A stretch of 64,000 nt of DNA from Oceanimonas baumannii (GCF_002245495.1 NZ_NQJF01000005.1:186001-250000), one strand, 5' to 3'. Counted from the stretch's first letter, positions 17,180 through 26,619 are shown. A program made the numbers and translations. The notes: generated by a model not told the origin, from the sequence alone.

Positions 17180-17683
17180 TTACTCGCTGATAGTTACGCC
17201 AGTGATCAGCACGTCGTCTACCGGCACATCCTGGTGCATGTAACCCCGGGTGCCGGTGGCCACGCCCTTGATTTTATTGACCACGTCCATGCCTTCGCTC
17301 ACTTCACCAAACACGCAGTAGCCGTAGCCCTGAGTGGTGGCAGACTTGAAGTTCAGAAAATCATTGTCATTTACATTGATGAAGAACTGAGCAGTGGCAG
17401 AATGCGGCTCCATGGTACGGGCCATGGCAATGGCACCCACCTTGTTGGTCAGGCCGTTGTCTGCTTCATTTTTGATGGTGGCACGGGTTTCCTTTTCTTC
17501 AAAGCCCGGACCATAGCCGCCGCCCTGGATCATGAAGCCGTCAATCACCCGGTGAAACAGGGTGTTGTCATAGTGACCGTCGCGGCAATATTGCAGAAAG
17601 TTGGCAACGGTTTCCGGTGCCTTGTCGGCAAACAGCTGAAGAGTAATATCGCCGTAGGTAGTGTGCAGTGTGACCATGTTCAT
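17180..17683 (-). CDS. ppiB: Cytoplasmic peptidyl-prolyl cis-trans isomerase B
   Basis: Cyclophilin that speeds proline isomerisation in folding proteins; 167 residues, no signal peptide. Conserved catalytic motifs: [15 protein letters not shown] (Arg and Gln), [17 protein letters not shown] and YGYCVFGEV. In E. coli ppiB lies next to lpxH and divergent from cysS. Here lpxH is adjacent but cysS is 6.5 kb away, with an inserted envelope-modification block between. Confidence 0.95.
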   Translation of the reverse strand: MNMVTLHTTYGDITLQLFADKAPETVANFLQYCRDGHYDNTLFHRVIDGFMIQGGGYGPGFEEKETRATIKNEADNGLTNKVGAIAMARTMEPHSATAQFFINVNDNDFLNFKSATTQGYGYCVFGEVSEGMDVVNKIKGVATGTRGYMHQDVPVDDVLITGVTISE

Positions 17684-17750
17684 GCTTCCGAGTGTTAAAG
17701 TTCAGGTGCCGAGTTTAGCGCAAGCGGCAGCGATAGCGAACCCCTGCCCG

Positions 17751-19715
17751 CTACCGACCGGCAATAAAGCCGCTGTCAGACGATGCCGGCAGCCGGTACA
17801 GCCCCTGCTGATAGGCCAGGCTGCCCCACAAGGCATAGGCCTGAGCCTGCTGCGCCAGGCCGGCATCCGCCGGCACCGGGGTAAGCGACTGCTGACCGGC
17901 GTCATATTGAAAGCCAAGGGCGTCCTGCTCCGGTTGCAATACCACCATGTCGCGTCCTTTCAGCAAGGCGAAATTCTGATCGAACTGCATCAGGGCCCGG
18001 TTGGGGGAATAACGAGTCAGATCCTGTCCCAGCATGGGATTGTCGCTGTCGATACCGGCCAGCGACAGCAGAGTCGGCGGCAAATCAATCTGGCTCACCA
18101 GGCGGTCGTCACGGCGCGGTGCTATGCCCTCACCCAACAGCAGGGCCGGCACGCGAAAGTGTGGCACCGGCACCAGCTCGGGGCCATAGGTACGGGAGTC
18201 GTGATCGGCTACTACCAGGAACAGGGTGTCCTGCCAGTAGTCGGATTGTTGCGCCAGCTCGAAGAAGCGCCCCAGCGCATAGTCGGCATATTTGGCGGCG
18301 TTATTACGGGTCTGCTTTGGCTGCTCATACAGCACGATACGATCATCGGGAAACTCAAAGGGATCGTGATTACTGGAGCTGAATACCAGGCTAAAAAAGG
18401 GCTTGTCGCTCCGGTGCAGCTGTTCAAATTCCTGATTGGCACGCACGAACAGATCCTCGTCGCTGACTCCCCAGGATCCCTCAAACACCGGCGACTCGAA
18501 GTCCCGCTGATCAACGATATGCTCAAAGCCATTGCCCAGAAAAAAGCTGGCCATGTTATCGAAATGGCTTTCACCACCATAGATAAACTGGGTGTGGTAG
18601 CCCCGCTTACGCAGCAGTTGTGCCAGGGTGAAAAAGCCGGTCTGGCTCTTGTCGAGCTTGACCACGGCCCGGGACGGCGTGGGGGTAAAGCCGGTGATCA
18701 CTGCCTCAATGCCGCGCACCGAACGGGTGCCGGTGGCATAAAGCTGTTCAAACAGCCAGCCCTGCCGGGCCAGCCGGTCAAATTCCGGGGTCAGCGGCCG
18801 CCCGCCCAGGGTACCGACAAACTGAGCACCCAGGCTTTCTTCCAGAATGATCACCAGATTTCTAGGCTTGCCCCGATAACTGGCGGTGTTGCGGGTGAGG
18901 CTCGGCAACGCCGGAGACACATACTCATGCTCCGGTCGTCCCTGAGCCTGACGCAGGGTATCCAGCAACTGCTGCCGGTCCATCCGGCCATAGAGGGAGG
19001 CGGCGCTTTCCTCCTTACCCAGTTGTTTCACCGCAAAGCCCACCGAATAGGCAGAGTTGAGCACCAGACCATTCACCAGCGGGTCGGTGGAAAAGGCCAC
19101 CAGTGCCGGGTTCAGCCCCCTGTGCCCCAGGGTAGAACGGGCGCCGAGCAGCCCCAGTGACAGCACCAGCACCGCCAGTACCGGCCGCCAGTACCAGACC
19201 GGCATGGTTAAGTCGCGACACAACCGGTCCGACCAGCGCCAGCCGCCCCACAGGGCCGCCGGCACCAGCACACTCACCAGCATCAGCGCCGGCAGGTGCC
19301 CCTGCAACAGCATGCCAAATACTTCTTTCGGATAGATCAGGTATTCAATAAACAACCGGTTAGGGCGCAGATCATAGGTGTTGATAAAGGCCGGGGTCGC
19401 CAGCTCCAGCAACAGCAGCAGGCCGGTGCCTGCGGTCAGCCACAAACGCATCAGCCCCATCCAGACGCGGCCCGGGCCGTGTTTGCCGGCCAGCAACAAG
19501 GTGAATACCGCCGGCACCCCAAATAACCAGCACAAGGTCGACACATCCACCCGCAGCCCCTGCAGCAGCACAGGCCCCCAGCCATCGGCCCCGGTTACCC
19601 GCTCGGCCTGCCACCATGCCAGCCCCAGCCGGCTGAGGCTGAGCAGTGCCAGGCACAGCAGCAAAAAACAGAAAAAAGGCCATAGCGGCCCCAGCCGTTG
19701 TTTGAGTCGCGTCAT
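17751..19715 (-). CDS. LtaS/MdoB-like sulfatase-fold membrane transferase
   Basis: Inner-membrane enzyme of about 654 residues, with five or more hydrophobic helices in the first 210 residues followed by a large periplasmic alkaline-phosphatase-fold domain. Signature motifs: LVIILEESLGAQFVG (metal Glu), ATGTRSVRGIEAV (nucleophile Thr), FIYGGESHFDNM and VVADHDSRTYG. These belong to the lipoteichoic acid synthase / phosphoglycerol transferase group, which moves glycerol-phosphate or similar groups from phospholipid to a glycan. The acceptor here is unknown. It follows eptA by about 80 bases on the same strand. The start could also be GTG 19721. Confidence 0.87.
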   Translation of the reverse strand: MTRLKQRLGPLWPFFCFLLLCLALLSLSRLGLAWWQAERVTGADGWGPVLLQGLRVDVSTLCWLFGVPAVFTLLLAGKHGPGRVWMGLMRLWLTAGTGLLLLLELATPAFINTYDLRPNRLFIEYLIYPKEVFGMLLQGHLPALMLVSVLVPAALWGGWRWSDRLCRDLTMPVWYWRPVLAVLVLSLGLLGARSTLGHRGLNPALVAFSTDPLVNGLVLNSAYSVGFAVKQLGKEESAASLYGRMDRQQLLDTLRQAQGRPEHEYVSPALPSLTRNTASYRGKPRNLVIILEESLGAQFVGTLGGRPLTPEFDRLARQGWLFEQLYATGTRSVRGIEAVITGFTPTPSRAVVKLDKSQTGFFTLAQLLRKRGYHTQFIYGGESHFDNMASFFLGNGFEHIVDQRDFESPVFEGSWGVSDEDLFVRANQEFEQLHRSDKPFFSLVFSSSNHDPFEFPDDRIVLYEQPKQTRNNAAKYADYALGRFFELAQQSDYWQDTLFLVVADHDSRTYGPELVPVPHFRVPALLLGEGIAPRRDDRLVSQIDLPPTLLSLAGIDSDNPMLGQDLTRYSPNRALMQFDQNFALLKGRDMVVLQPEQDALGFQYDAGQQSLTPVPADAGLAQQAQAYALWGSLAYQQGLYRLPASSDSGFIAGR

Positions 19716-19795
19716 GTTCACTGTGCCAGTCAGGTTAAAACACCCATGCTAAGGGCACCAAAGTCGAAAAAAGGTCAAAACCCGGCTTCACTACT

Positions 19796-21427
19796 TCAGG
19801 CAGAACGACAGGGAGCCAACAGATCCTGTTTGGGCTGGTATTGGCTGGTATGCACCCCCATCAGTCCCAGTACCGAGTCAAACAGGTTGTCATGGGAAAA
19901 ACGGCCCTCTTTTGCCTGCTGCTTAAGACAGCCGTTATCGAGGCCGTTTTCCCGGCCGAGACCGGCAGACAGCCACATCAGCATGGGCACTTGCGTTTGC
20001 TGAACGGGTGCCAGCGCGTAAGGCAGGCCGTGCAGATAGAGCCCGTTTTCACCCAGGGACTCGCCGTGATCAGACAGGTACACCAGGCCGGTATTCCACT
20101 GCGCCTGATGCTGTTTCAGCATTTCCAGCACCTGGCTGATGATGTAATCGCTGTAGTAAAGGGTATTGTCGTAGGTGTTCACCAGTTCCCGGACGCTGCA
20201 GTTCTGAATGTCGCTGCGCTGACAGTCGGGGGTGAAATGGGCAAACTCCGCCGGATAACGCTGGTAATAAGTGGGGCCATGGCTGCCCACCATATGCAGC
20301 ACCAGCACCCGATCCTGCTGGCCTGGCCGGTCCAGCGCCCGGCGCAAAGGTGACAGCAGCACACCATCCTGACAGTAGTCACCATCACACAGCTGGCCGC
20401 CGTCTTCGGGACGGAACGACTGGGTGGGTATCCGCTCACACACTCCTTTACAGCCGCCGTCGTTTTCAAGCCAGGTAATATCGAGTCCGGCGTGCTCAAG
20501 TACGTCCAGCAGGTTGTCCTGGCGCTCGGCCTGCTCGGCGTCATAGTCCGACTTGGGCTGGCGCGAGAACATGCAGGGCACCGATACTGAGGTGGCGGTG
20601 CCGCAGGAGCTGACCGCCTGGAATGACACAACCCCCTGTTCACGGGTAAAGGCATTGGTATCACGCGGGTAGCCGTTGAGCTCGAAGTTCATGCCCCTGG
20701 CGGTTTCCCCTACCATCAGCACCAGCAGGTTGGGCTTGCCGTTGTGATGCGGCCGCCCGACCCGTGCGTCCTCTCCCAGGGTACGCCAGGGCAGCTCTTC
20801 CTTCAGATAAGTCTGGTTGACATAACCGCCGGCGCTGGACAGAAAGTAGGTAGGAATGATCAGCTGTCTCAGGTAACTGTTGTTGCGCCCGACCGAGGCA
20901 TAATCCTGATAGTAACCAACGGCAATCACTCCGATGGCAGCCAGCGAGCCCAGCACCGACACCCCTTTCCACAGCAGATCCTTAAGCACGCCGCCGTGCT
21001 CAATGCGCACCCGGGCCAGCAGCAGGGCCGGCGCCACACCGGTGAGCACAAACCACAACAGGGAAGCAGCGTTCAGATAGGATTTGGCTTCCCCCTGGTG
21101 GGTCTGCATGATATTGGCCATCATGTCCTGATCGAACACCACCCCATACTGGAACATGGCGTAGCTGACCATGGAGGACAGCAGCAACAGCGCAATAAAA
21201 ATACCCTTTTCCAGGTATTTCACCGCCACCAGGGTAAACAGCAGGTTGAGCGCCGCCACGAAAAATACCGGAATGGACAGCACAAAGCCGGCGCTGACGC
21301 CGTCCAGGCTTTCCAGTATGCCGGCCAGCTTGGTGGTGAGTGGCAGGTTGAGCACAAAGAAGAAATACAGCGCCAGCAGCAGCACCAGCCGGCGGGACGA
21401 AATACCCGGTTGAGAAGACATACCCAT
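19796..21427 (-). CDS. eptA: Phosphoethanolamine-lipid A transferase (EptA/MCR-like)
   Basis: Adds phosphoethanolamine to lipid A, which lowers surface charge and polymyxin binding. It has 543 residues: five N-terminal helices (to about 180), then a periplasmic sulfatase-fold domain. Motifs: VGETARG with metal Glu near 241, SCGTATSVSVPC with nucleophile Thr near 276, ENDGGCKGVC, LHMVGSHGPTYYQRYP and LSDHGESLGENG. Paired cysteines match the disulphides of MCR-type enzymes, and overall motif wording is close to Aeromonas-type MCR-3. ATG 21427 has a GAGG site upstream. It follows its probable two-component regulators, so it looks chromosomal and regulated. Resistance itself cannot be concluded from sequence. 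Confidence 0.93.
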   Translation of the reverse strand: MGMSSQPGISSRRLVLLLALYFFFVLNLPLTTKLAGILESLDGVSAGFVLSIPVFFVAALNLLFTLVAVKYLEKGIFIALLLLSSMVSYAMFQYGVVFDQDMMANIMQTHQGEAKSYLNAASLLWFVLTGVAPALLLARVRIEHGGVLKDLLWKGVSVLGSLAAIGVIAVGYYQDYASVGRNNSYLRQLIIPTYFLSSAGGYVNQTYLKEELPWRTLGEDARVGRPHHNGKPNLLVLMVGETARGMNFELNGYPRDTNAFTREQGVVSFQAVSSCGTATSVSVPCMFSRQPKSDYDAEQAERQDNLLDVLEHAGLDITWLENDGGCKGVCERIPTQSFRPEDGGQLCDGDYCQDGVLLSPLRRALDRPGQQDRVLVLHMVGSHGPTYYQRYPAEFAHFTPDCQRSDIQNCSVRELVNTYDNTLYYSDYIISQVLEMLKQHQAQWNTGLVYLSDHGESLGENGLYLHGLPYALAPVQQTQVPMLMWLSAGLGRENGLDNGCLKQQAKEGRFSHDNLFDSVLGLMGVHTSQYQPKQDLLAPCRSA

Positions 21428-21523
21428 GAGCAACCTCGACAGCAGAACAAGCCGCAGTCACGGCACCAGGCCGGCAGCGGCGACATTGCCACCAAGGTTA
21501 ATCGGAGGGAAGTGAAAAAAAAG

Positions 21524-22771
21524 TCAAAAGACGATACGTACGCATGTGCCTCTGGGCTGATTCGACGCCAGGCTTAACCGCCAGCCCTGATGTTCGCAAA
21601 TACGTTCCACAATGGCCAGGCCCAGACCAAAGCCACCGCTGCGACTTATGCCCCGCTCCCGTACCCGGGCCAGCACCTCCGGCTCAATGCCCTCGCCGCT
21701 GTCACATACCTCCAGCCAGTCCGGCCCCAGGCACAGCTCGATACGACCTTCGCTGGTATGAGCCAGAGCATTGCGCAACAGATTATTAATCACCGCCCCG
21801 GCCAGAGTGGCCGGTACCTGGGGATGCTCATCCGCCGCTACCGTCAGGGCCAGAGTCAGCCCCCGGGCCCCGGCCTGCCCCTGCCAGATTTCGATACAGG
21901 CAGCCGCAAGCTGGCCCAGGGGCACAAAAGTATCGTGACGGGCCGCCGCCTCGGGGGCCCGTGACAATTGCAAAAACAGCTCGACCTGCCGCTGCATGTC
22001 GTCCAGCGCTGCGGCCATGCGATCCAGTTGCCGGACTTCCTCCGCCGTGCCACTGCCGGTCTCCCGCAACATGTCGAGGGCACCGCGGATCACCATCATA
22101 GGGGTGCGCAATTCGTGGCTGGCGTTGGCGGAAAACTGCTGTTCCCGCGTAAGCAACTCCTGCACCCGCCCGGCATATTCCTCAAAGGTATGTGCCAGCT
22201 GCCCTACCTCGTCCTGGGGGTAAACACCCTGCAGACGGGCACCGGGTTGATGGCGCAGCCGGGCTACCTCTGCCGCCAGCCGGGAAACCGGCTGCAGAAT
22301 TTGCCGGCTGAGCCGCTGCGACAGCCAGAAGCCCAGTATCCATATCGCCAGCACGGCCAGCGCGGCCCCCCCGAACACCCGCAGCTCGTAACGCTCAAAC
22401 TCGCTCTGATCCTGCACCAGCACATGCTCCCAGCCAGGCTCATAATGCACAAACAGGTTATAGGCACCGTCCGCCAGCAGCACCTCATGGCCCCCTTCCG
22501 GATAACCCCGGAAGGGCTCCGGCAACAAGCTCTGCTGCTCGGCGGGCAGCTTGTAATAGGTAGTGTCCGCCATCGGCTGTACCAAGGATTGCTCCAGGCC
22601 AGCGTGGGCCCGTACCTGGTCAAGCAGATCGCTTTGCAGATGGTTGTAAAACAGGCTGCGTTCAAACCAGAACACCAGCAGCACCATGGCCACCGTCGCG
22701 ACCAGGCTCAGGGTCACGATCAGCAGGTTGAGCCCCCAGCGCAGGCGGGCATTAATGGTCAGTGGCATCAT
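21524..22771 (-). CDS. Sensor histidine kinase (PmrB/QseC-like position)
   Basis: Inner-membrane sensor kinase of about 415 residues. Two hydrophobic helices flank a periplasmic region of about 120 residues, then HAMP, then the kinase core with phospho-acceptor in FSANASHELRTPMMV, N-box INNLLRNALAHT and G-boxes DSGEGIEP and GGFGLGLAI. The start (ATG 22771 or 22768) lies inside the end of the regulator gene, an overlap of about 20 bases. eptA follows 96 bases downstream. By context it controls lipid-A modification. Confidence 0.9.
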   Translation of the reverse strand: MMPLTINARLRWGLNLLIVTLSLVATVAMVLLVFWFERSLFYNHLQSDLLDQVRAHAGLEQSLVQPMADTTYYKLPAEQQSLLPEPFRGYPEGGHEVLLADGAYNLFVHYEPGWEHVLVQDQSEFERYELRVFGGAALAVLAIWILGFWLSQRLSRQILQPVSRLAAEVARLRHQPGARLQGVYPQDEVGQLAHTFEEYAGRVQELLTREQQFSANASHELRTPMMVIRGALDMLRETGSGTAEEVRQLDRMAAALDDMQRQVELFLQLSRAPEAAARHDTFVPLGQLAAACIEIWQGQAGARGLTLALTVAADEHPQVPATLAGAVINNLLRNALAHTSEGRIELCLGPDWLEVCDSGEGIEPEVLARVRERGISRSGGFGLGLAIVERICEHQGWRLSLASNQPRGTCVRIVF

Positions 22772-23438
22772 CGTCAGCCACCAGCCGGTAACCCCGGCCA
22801 TGCACGGTGTGCAGCAGAGGATGAGCAAAGGGTTTATCAATAGCGCTGCGCAGCAGGTAAATATGAGACTTGAGGCCGTCACTGTCGGGAGGCTCGTCGG
22901 CCCACAGCTCATTGGCCAGAGTGGCCCGGCTGACCACGCCGGGTGAATGCTTCATCAGCACTTCCAGCAACTTCAGACATTTGGGGTTGAGGCTGATGTC
23001 CTGCCCGCACCGGCTGACCTTCAGGGTACCAAGGTCCAGGCTCAGGTCACCCACCGTCAGCCGGCGCACCAGCTGATGCTGGCTGCGCTTGAGCACCGCC
23101 TGAATGCGCGACCACAGCTCTGGCAGCGCGAAGGGTTTCACCAGGTAATCATCAGCCCCCACCTCAAAGCCGGCCAGCTTGTCATCCAGGGTATCCCGGG
23201 CGGTCAGCATTAATACCGGCAGCGGATTCAGCCCGGTGCGCAAGCGCCGGCACAGTTCCAGGCCGTCGAGTCCCGGCAGACCAAGATCGAGCACCAATAG
23301 ATCAAATTCCTCACGGCCCAGCAGGGTCTCAGCGGCGGTACCGTTGTGCAGCGCATCCACTACACATCCCTTAAGACTGAGATAATCAACGATATTGACC
23401 AGAATATCCGGGTTGTCCTCTACCACCAGAATGCGCAT
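22752..23438 (-). CDS. OmpR-family response regulator (PmrA/QseB-like)
   Basis: Two-component regulator of 228 residues with phospho-acceptor Asp51 in LLVLDLGLPGLDG, conserved Lys in DDYLVKPFA, and a C-terminal winged helix ending in VHGRGYRLV. It starts with an AAGGAGAG ribosome site and heads a minus-strand group with the kinase, eptA and the LtaS-like gene. A CTTAAT-N5-CTTAAG direct repeat, the form recognised by PmrA/QseB-type regulators, lies 65 bases upstream in the shared divergent promoter region. Confidence 0.92.
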   Translation of the reverse strand: MRILVVEDNPDILVNIVDYLSLKGCVVDALHNGTAAETLLGREEFDLLVLDLGLPGLDGLELCRRLRTGLNPLPVLMLTARDTLDDKLAGFEVGADDYLVKPFALPELWSRIQAVLKRSQHQLVRRLTVGDLSLDLGTLKVSRCGQDISLNPKCLKLLEVLMKHSPGVVSRATLANELWADEPPDSDGLKSHIYLLRSAIDKPFAHPLLHTVHGRGYRLVADDDATDH

Positions 23439-23502
23439 TCACTCTCCTTCGGTCCATGCTGCCGGGCACAGCAGTGCATATTATTAAACCACCGCAATAA
23501 CA

Positions 23503-23519
23503 CTTAATGTAGCCTTAAG
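23503..23519 (+). promoter_or_regulatory. PmrA/QseB-type box CTTAAT-N5-CTTAAG
   Basis: Two half-sites at 23503-23508 and 23514-23519 with a 5-base spacer match the published PmrA box form (YTTAAK-N5-YTTAAK). A third CTTAAA occurs at 23528-23533. They sit between the divergent regulator gene and the cytochrome b561 gene, so both autoregulation and control of the cytochrome are plausible. Confidence 0.7.
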
Positions 23520-23577
23520 TTTGCTCCCTTAAAGTGATAGCAAGGCCGGTATTGGCCACCATCAAGGGAGAATAGCA

Positions 23578-24108
23578 ATGCAATTGATCAAGGTATGGGA
23601 TCCTCTGGTTCGCGTGTTCCACTGGTCGCTGGTGGCGGCCTTCGCCACGGCCTGGCTTACCGCCGATGAATGGCAGTCGGTCCATGAACTGGTGGGCTAT
23701 GGCGTCATGGGCCTGATTGCCATCCGGCTGATCTGGGGGCTGATGGGCTCACACTATGCCCGTTTCAGCCAGTTTGTGCGCTCACCCTCGGTTACCCTTC
23801 ACTACCTGCATGAACTACGCCACCACCGCGAGCCGCGCTATATCGGCCATAATCCGGCAGGAGCGGCCATGGTTCTGGCTTTGCTCGGTGCTCTGATATC
23901 GCTGACCGCCAGCGGCTGGCTGTATGTTTCTGATACCGGTGGCGACTGGCTGGAAGAAGTACATGAGTTTATCGCCAATGCCCTGCTGGCGCTGGTGGCC
24001 CTGCACCTTGCCGGTGTGGCACTGACCGGGCTGCGCCACCGGGAAAACCTGGTTAAGTCCATGATTACCGGCACCAAACGTCCACCTGCCAACCACGACA
24101 TCAACTGA
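23578..24108 (+). CDS. Cytochrome b561-family membrane protein
   Basis: Four-helix inner-membrane di-heme b protein of 176 residues. It begins IKVWDPLVRVFHWSLV, the usual start of this family; heme-ligand histidines are expected in helices one, two and four (VFHWS, VHELVGYG, EVHEFIAN, ALHLAGV are visible). Such proteins pass electrons from quinone to a soluble or periplasmic partner. It diverges from the two-component genes over a PmrA-like box. The partner is unknown. Confidence 0.88.
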   Translation: MQLIKVWDPLVRVFHWSLVAAFATAWLTADEWQSVHELVGYGVMGLIAIRLIWGLMGSHYARFSQFVRSPSVTLHYLHELRHHREPRYIGHNPAGAAMVLALLGALISLTASGWLYVSDTGGDWLEEVHEFIANALLALVALHLAGVALTGLRHRENLVKSMITGTKRPPANHDIN

Positions 24109-24252
24109 GGCCGCATCCATCAACCTTCCTGTCCGGCTGCAAAAGCCGGTACAGGGCGGCATGTAAAAGGAGTTGGACTTGCACCCGTCCGTCATTAACG
24201 GTTCAATAGGTGGCGATTTAAATTACCACTCACCACCACAAGACGCGAAAAA

Positions 24253-25632
24253 ATGCTGAAAATATACAACTCTCTTACCCGTCAAAAAGAAGAATTCAAA
24301 CCCCTGGTGCCCGGCAAGGTTGGCATGTATGTGTGTGGTGTAACCATTTATGATCTCTGTCATATCGGCCACGGTCGTACCTTTGTGGCCTTTGATGTGG
24401 TCACCCGTTATTTGCGCCATGCCGGATACGATCTGACATTTGTACGCAATATCACCGACATTGACGACAAAATCATCAAACGTGCAGCAGAGAACGGGGA
24501 AAGCTGCGATGCTCTCACCGAACGTCTGACTGCCGACATGTACCGGGACTTCGACGCCCTGAACATTGCCCGTCCCGATATCGAGCCCAGGGCTACCGGC
24601 CATATTCCCGAAATCATTGAGATGGTGGAAAACCTGATAAAGAACGGTCACGCCTATGTCGCCGACAATGGCGATGTCCTGTTTGAGGTCAACAGCTTTG
24701 CCGACTATGGCAGACTCTCTGGCCAGAACCTGGAGCAACTGCAAGCCGGTGCCCGGGTGGAAGTGGAGCAGAGCAAGCGGAACCCTCTCGACTTTGTGCT
24801 GTGGAAGCAGTCCAAGCCTGGTGAGCCGAGCTGGGATTCCCCCTGGGGTCCGGGTCGTCCGGGCTGGCACATCGAATGCTCCGCCATGAATGGCAAGCAT
24901 TTGGGCAAGCACTTCGACATTCACGGCGGTGGCTCGGATCTGCAGTTCCCCCATCACGAAAACGAAATCGCCCAAAGCTGCTGCGCCAACCACAGCCCCT
25001 ACGTGAACACCTGGATGCATTCCGGCATGGTCATGGTAGATCAGGAGAAGATGTCCAAGTCTCTGGGCAACTTCTTTACCATTCGTGACGTACTCAGCCA
25101 CTACGATGGTGAAACCATTCGCTACTTTTTGCTGTCCGGTCACTATCGCAGCCAGCTCAACTATTCCGACGAGAACCTGAAACAGGCCCGCACCGCTCTG
25201 GAGCGGCTCTATACCGCACTGCGGGATCTGCCCGAGGTACCCGTCGCCGGTGGCGAGGAGTTTGTTTCCCGTTTCAATGCCGCCATGGATGATGACTTCA
25301 ATACGCCCGAGGCCTACTCCGTGCTGTTTGATCTGGTTCGGGAAATCAACCGCCAGAAAGGCCAGGACGCCGCAGCGGCCGCCGGACTGGCCGCCCGCCT
25401 GCGTGAGCTGGCCGGGGTTCTGGGGCTGCTGACACAGGAGCCCGAAGCCTTCCTGCGCGGCGATGCCGGTGCCGACGACGACGTCGCCGAAATAGAACGC
25501 CTGATCCAGGCCCGTCTTGATGCCCGCCAGAATAAAGACTGGGCTGCTGCTGATGCAGCACGGGATTCTCTTACCGCCATGGGCATTGTGCTGGAAGATG
25601 GTCCGGAAGGTACCCGCTGGCGCAGAAAATAA
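24253..25632 (+). CDS. cysS: Cysteinyl-tRNA synthetase
   Basis: Charges tRNA-Cys in the cytoplasm; 459 residues. The class I signatures are HIGH at 37-40 and KMSKS at 266-270. The four zinc ligands are at the same numbers as in E. coli: Cys28, Cys209, His234 and Glu238. The length is normal. A strong terminator follows. It lies at a conserved place relative to folD and ppiB, though both are further away than in E. coli. Confidence 0.98.
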   Translation: MLKIYNSLTRQKEEFKPLVPGKVGMYVCGVTIYDLCHIGHGRTFVAFDVVTRYLRHAGYDLTFVRNITDIDDKIIKRAAENGESCDALTERLTADMYRDFDALNIARPDIEPRATGHIPEIIEMVENLIKNGHAYVADNGDVLFEVNSFADYGRLSGQNLEQLQAGARVEVEQSKRNPLDFVLWKQSKPGEPSWDSPWGPGRPGWHIECSAMNGKHLGKHFDIHGGGSDLQFPHHENEIAQSCCANHSPYVNTWMHSGMVMVDQEKMSKSLGNFFTIRDVLSHYDGETIRYFLLSGHYRSQLNYSDENLKQARTALERLYTALRDLPEVPVAGGEEFVSRFNAAMDDDFNTPEAYSVLFDLVREINRQKGQDAAAAAGLAARLRELAGVLGLLTQEPEAFLRGDAGADDDVAEIERLIQARLDARQNKDWAAADAARDSLTAMGIVLEDGPEGTRWRRK

Positions 25633-25655
25633 CCCATAACGGTTGAAATAAATTA

Positions 25656-25697
25656 AAAGGGCACCCATAAGGTGCCCTTTATACATTTATTTATTTT
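25656..25697 (+). terminator. Terminator of cysS
   Basis: Perfect 10-bp stem AAAGGGCACC / GGTGCCCTTT around a CATAA loop, followed by an A/T-rich tail ending in five T residues. Confidence 0.9.
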
Positions 25698-25721
25698 TAA
25701 TTAGCACAACTGGAGCCTGCG

Positions 25722-26006
25722 ATGAAAAAGTTAACCTTGTGTGTGATAGGCGTGTTTTTCGGCATTCTGACCGGCTGTGATACTCAGGGGCCCGGGCCTG
25801 TCGCCGATGTAGGGGATCATATTGATGAAGTGGTAGAAAATGGGGTTCATTCCGAGACCACTCCTGAATTACCTGCAGAAGCGAAGCCCGAGCCGGAAGT
25901 CATAGAGCAACAGAAAAAGCACCATCAGCAGGTGGTAGAACAGGCTTCTAAAGAAGCAGAAGACAAACTCAATGCCATTTTGAATGCCACTGCCGAGCCT
26001 GAATAA
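25722..26006 (+). CDS. Small lipoprotein (94 aa)
   Basis: Predicted outer- or inner-membrane lipoprotein: basic start MKKLTLCV, hydrophobic core and lipobox LTGC with Cys19. The mature part is short, acidic and rich in Pro/Glu then Gln/Lys, probably disordered then helical. A GGAG site precedes the ATG. The residues after the cysteine (DTQGPGP) resemble those of the next lipoprotein gene (DNQGPAE), suggesting a related pair. No function is recognised. Confidence 0.75.
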   Translation: MKKLTLCVIGVFFGILTGCDTQGPGPVADVGDHIDEVVENGVHSETTPELPAEAKPEPEVIEQQKKHHQQVVEQASKEAEDKLNAILNATAEPE

Positions 26007-26229
26007 CGGACTAAAGACAGACCTCGTCATATGCTGAAGCGTTTTTTTTAAACTTGTTACGTCAGCCTGTTTCGCTTTTTTCTGTTAACTTATGATTTTA
26101 AAAGAGTTTTAATAAATACGGCATCATTAATGGAATCGCATGACTATTGCTGTTGCCAGTCATAAGCTATTACTCTTTATGCCAACACAAAAGCGGAATA
26201 CTCCGCACCTTGCAAACCAGGGAGAAAAT

Positions 26230-26574
26230 ATGAACAAGTCACTGCTGAATGTTTTACTCTTTACCTCCGTTACCACTTTTGGTCTTGCTGCCTGCGATAA
26301 CCAGGGGCCTGCTGAGCAGGCTGGTGAAAAAGTAGATAACGCCGTAGAGCAGGTGCAGGATCAGGCCGAGCAGACCGCTGACGATGCGCAGGAAGCCCTC
26401 GGCATGGAAGAACAAGGCGCGATGGAAGAACTGGGCGAGTCTGTTGATAACACAATGAACGACATCTCTCAGGCTGCCAGTGAGCAGACCGATGCAGCCG
26501 CCGCAGCCATGGAAGAAGCTGCCGACGAAGCCGAGCGCAAGGTCAACGAACTGGTTGAAGAAAGCGAGCAATAA
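26230..26574 (+). CDS. Small acidic coiled-coil lipoprotein (114 aa)
   Basis: Lipobox LAAC with Cys22, following a signal sequence starting MNKSLLNVLLF. The mature part is Ala/Glu/Asp-rich with heptad-like spacing (for example EQVQDQAEQTADDAQEALG), predicted as long amphipathic helix. ATG 26230 follows a perfect GGAG site; the frame is open upstream without one. It probably duplicates, in design, the lipoprotein 224 bases upstream. The family and role are not recognised; similar proteins are often stress-induced envelope factors. Confidence 0.78.
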   Translation: MNKSLLNVLLFTSVTTFGLAACDNQGPAEQAGEKVDNAVEQVQDQAEQTADDAQEALGMEEQGAMEELGESVDNTMNDISQAASEQTDAAAAAMEEAADEAERKVNELVEESEQ

Positions 26575-26593
26575 GCTACATCACTGCCAAATA

Positions 26594-26619
26594 AAAGAGG
26601 AGCTGCGGCTCCTCTTTTT
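26594..26619. terminator. Bidirectional terminator (lipoprotein / ion channel)
   Basis: Perfect 10-bp stem AAAGAGGAGC / GCTCCTCTTT with a TGCG loop. T-runs lie on both sides (TTTTT on plus, TTTTATTT on minus), so it serves both convergent genes. Confidence 0.9.

Noticed and set aside
16412-19160. Long plus-strand frames opposite lpxH, ppiB and the LtaS-like gene
   Set aside because: All three minus-strand genes have clear motifs; the plus frames have low-complexity composition and no ribosome sites.
24223-25686. Minus-strand frame of 487 codons opposite cysS
   Set aside because: cysS is unmistakable on the plus strand.
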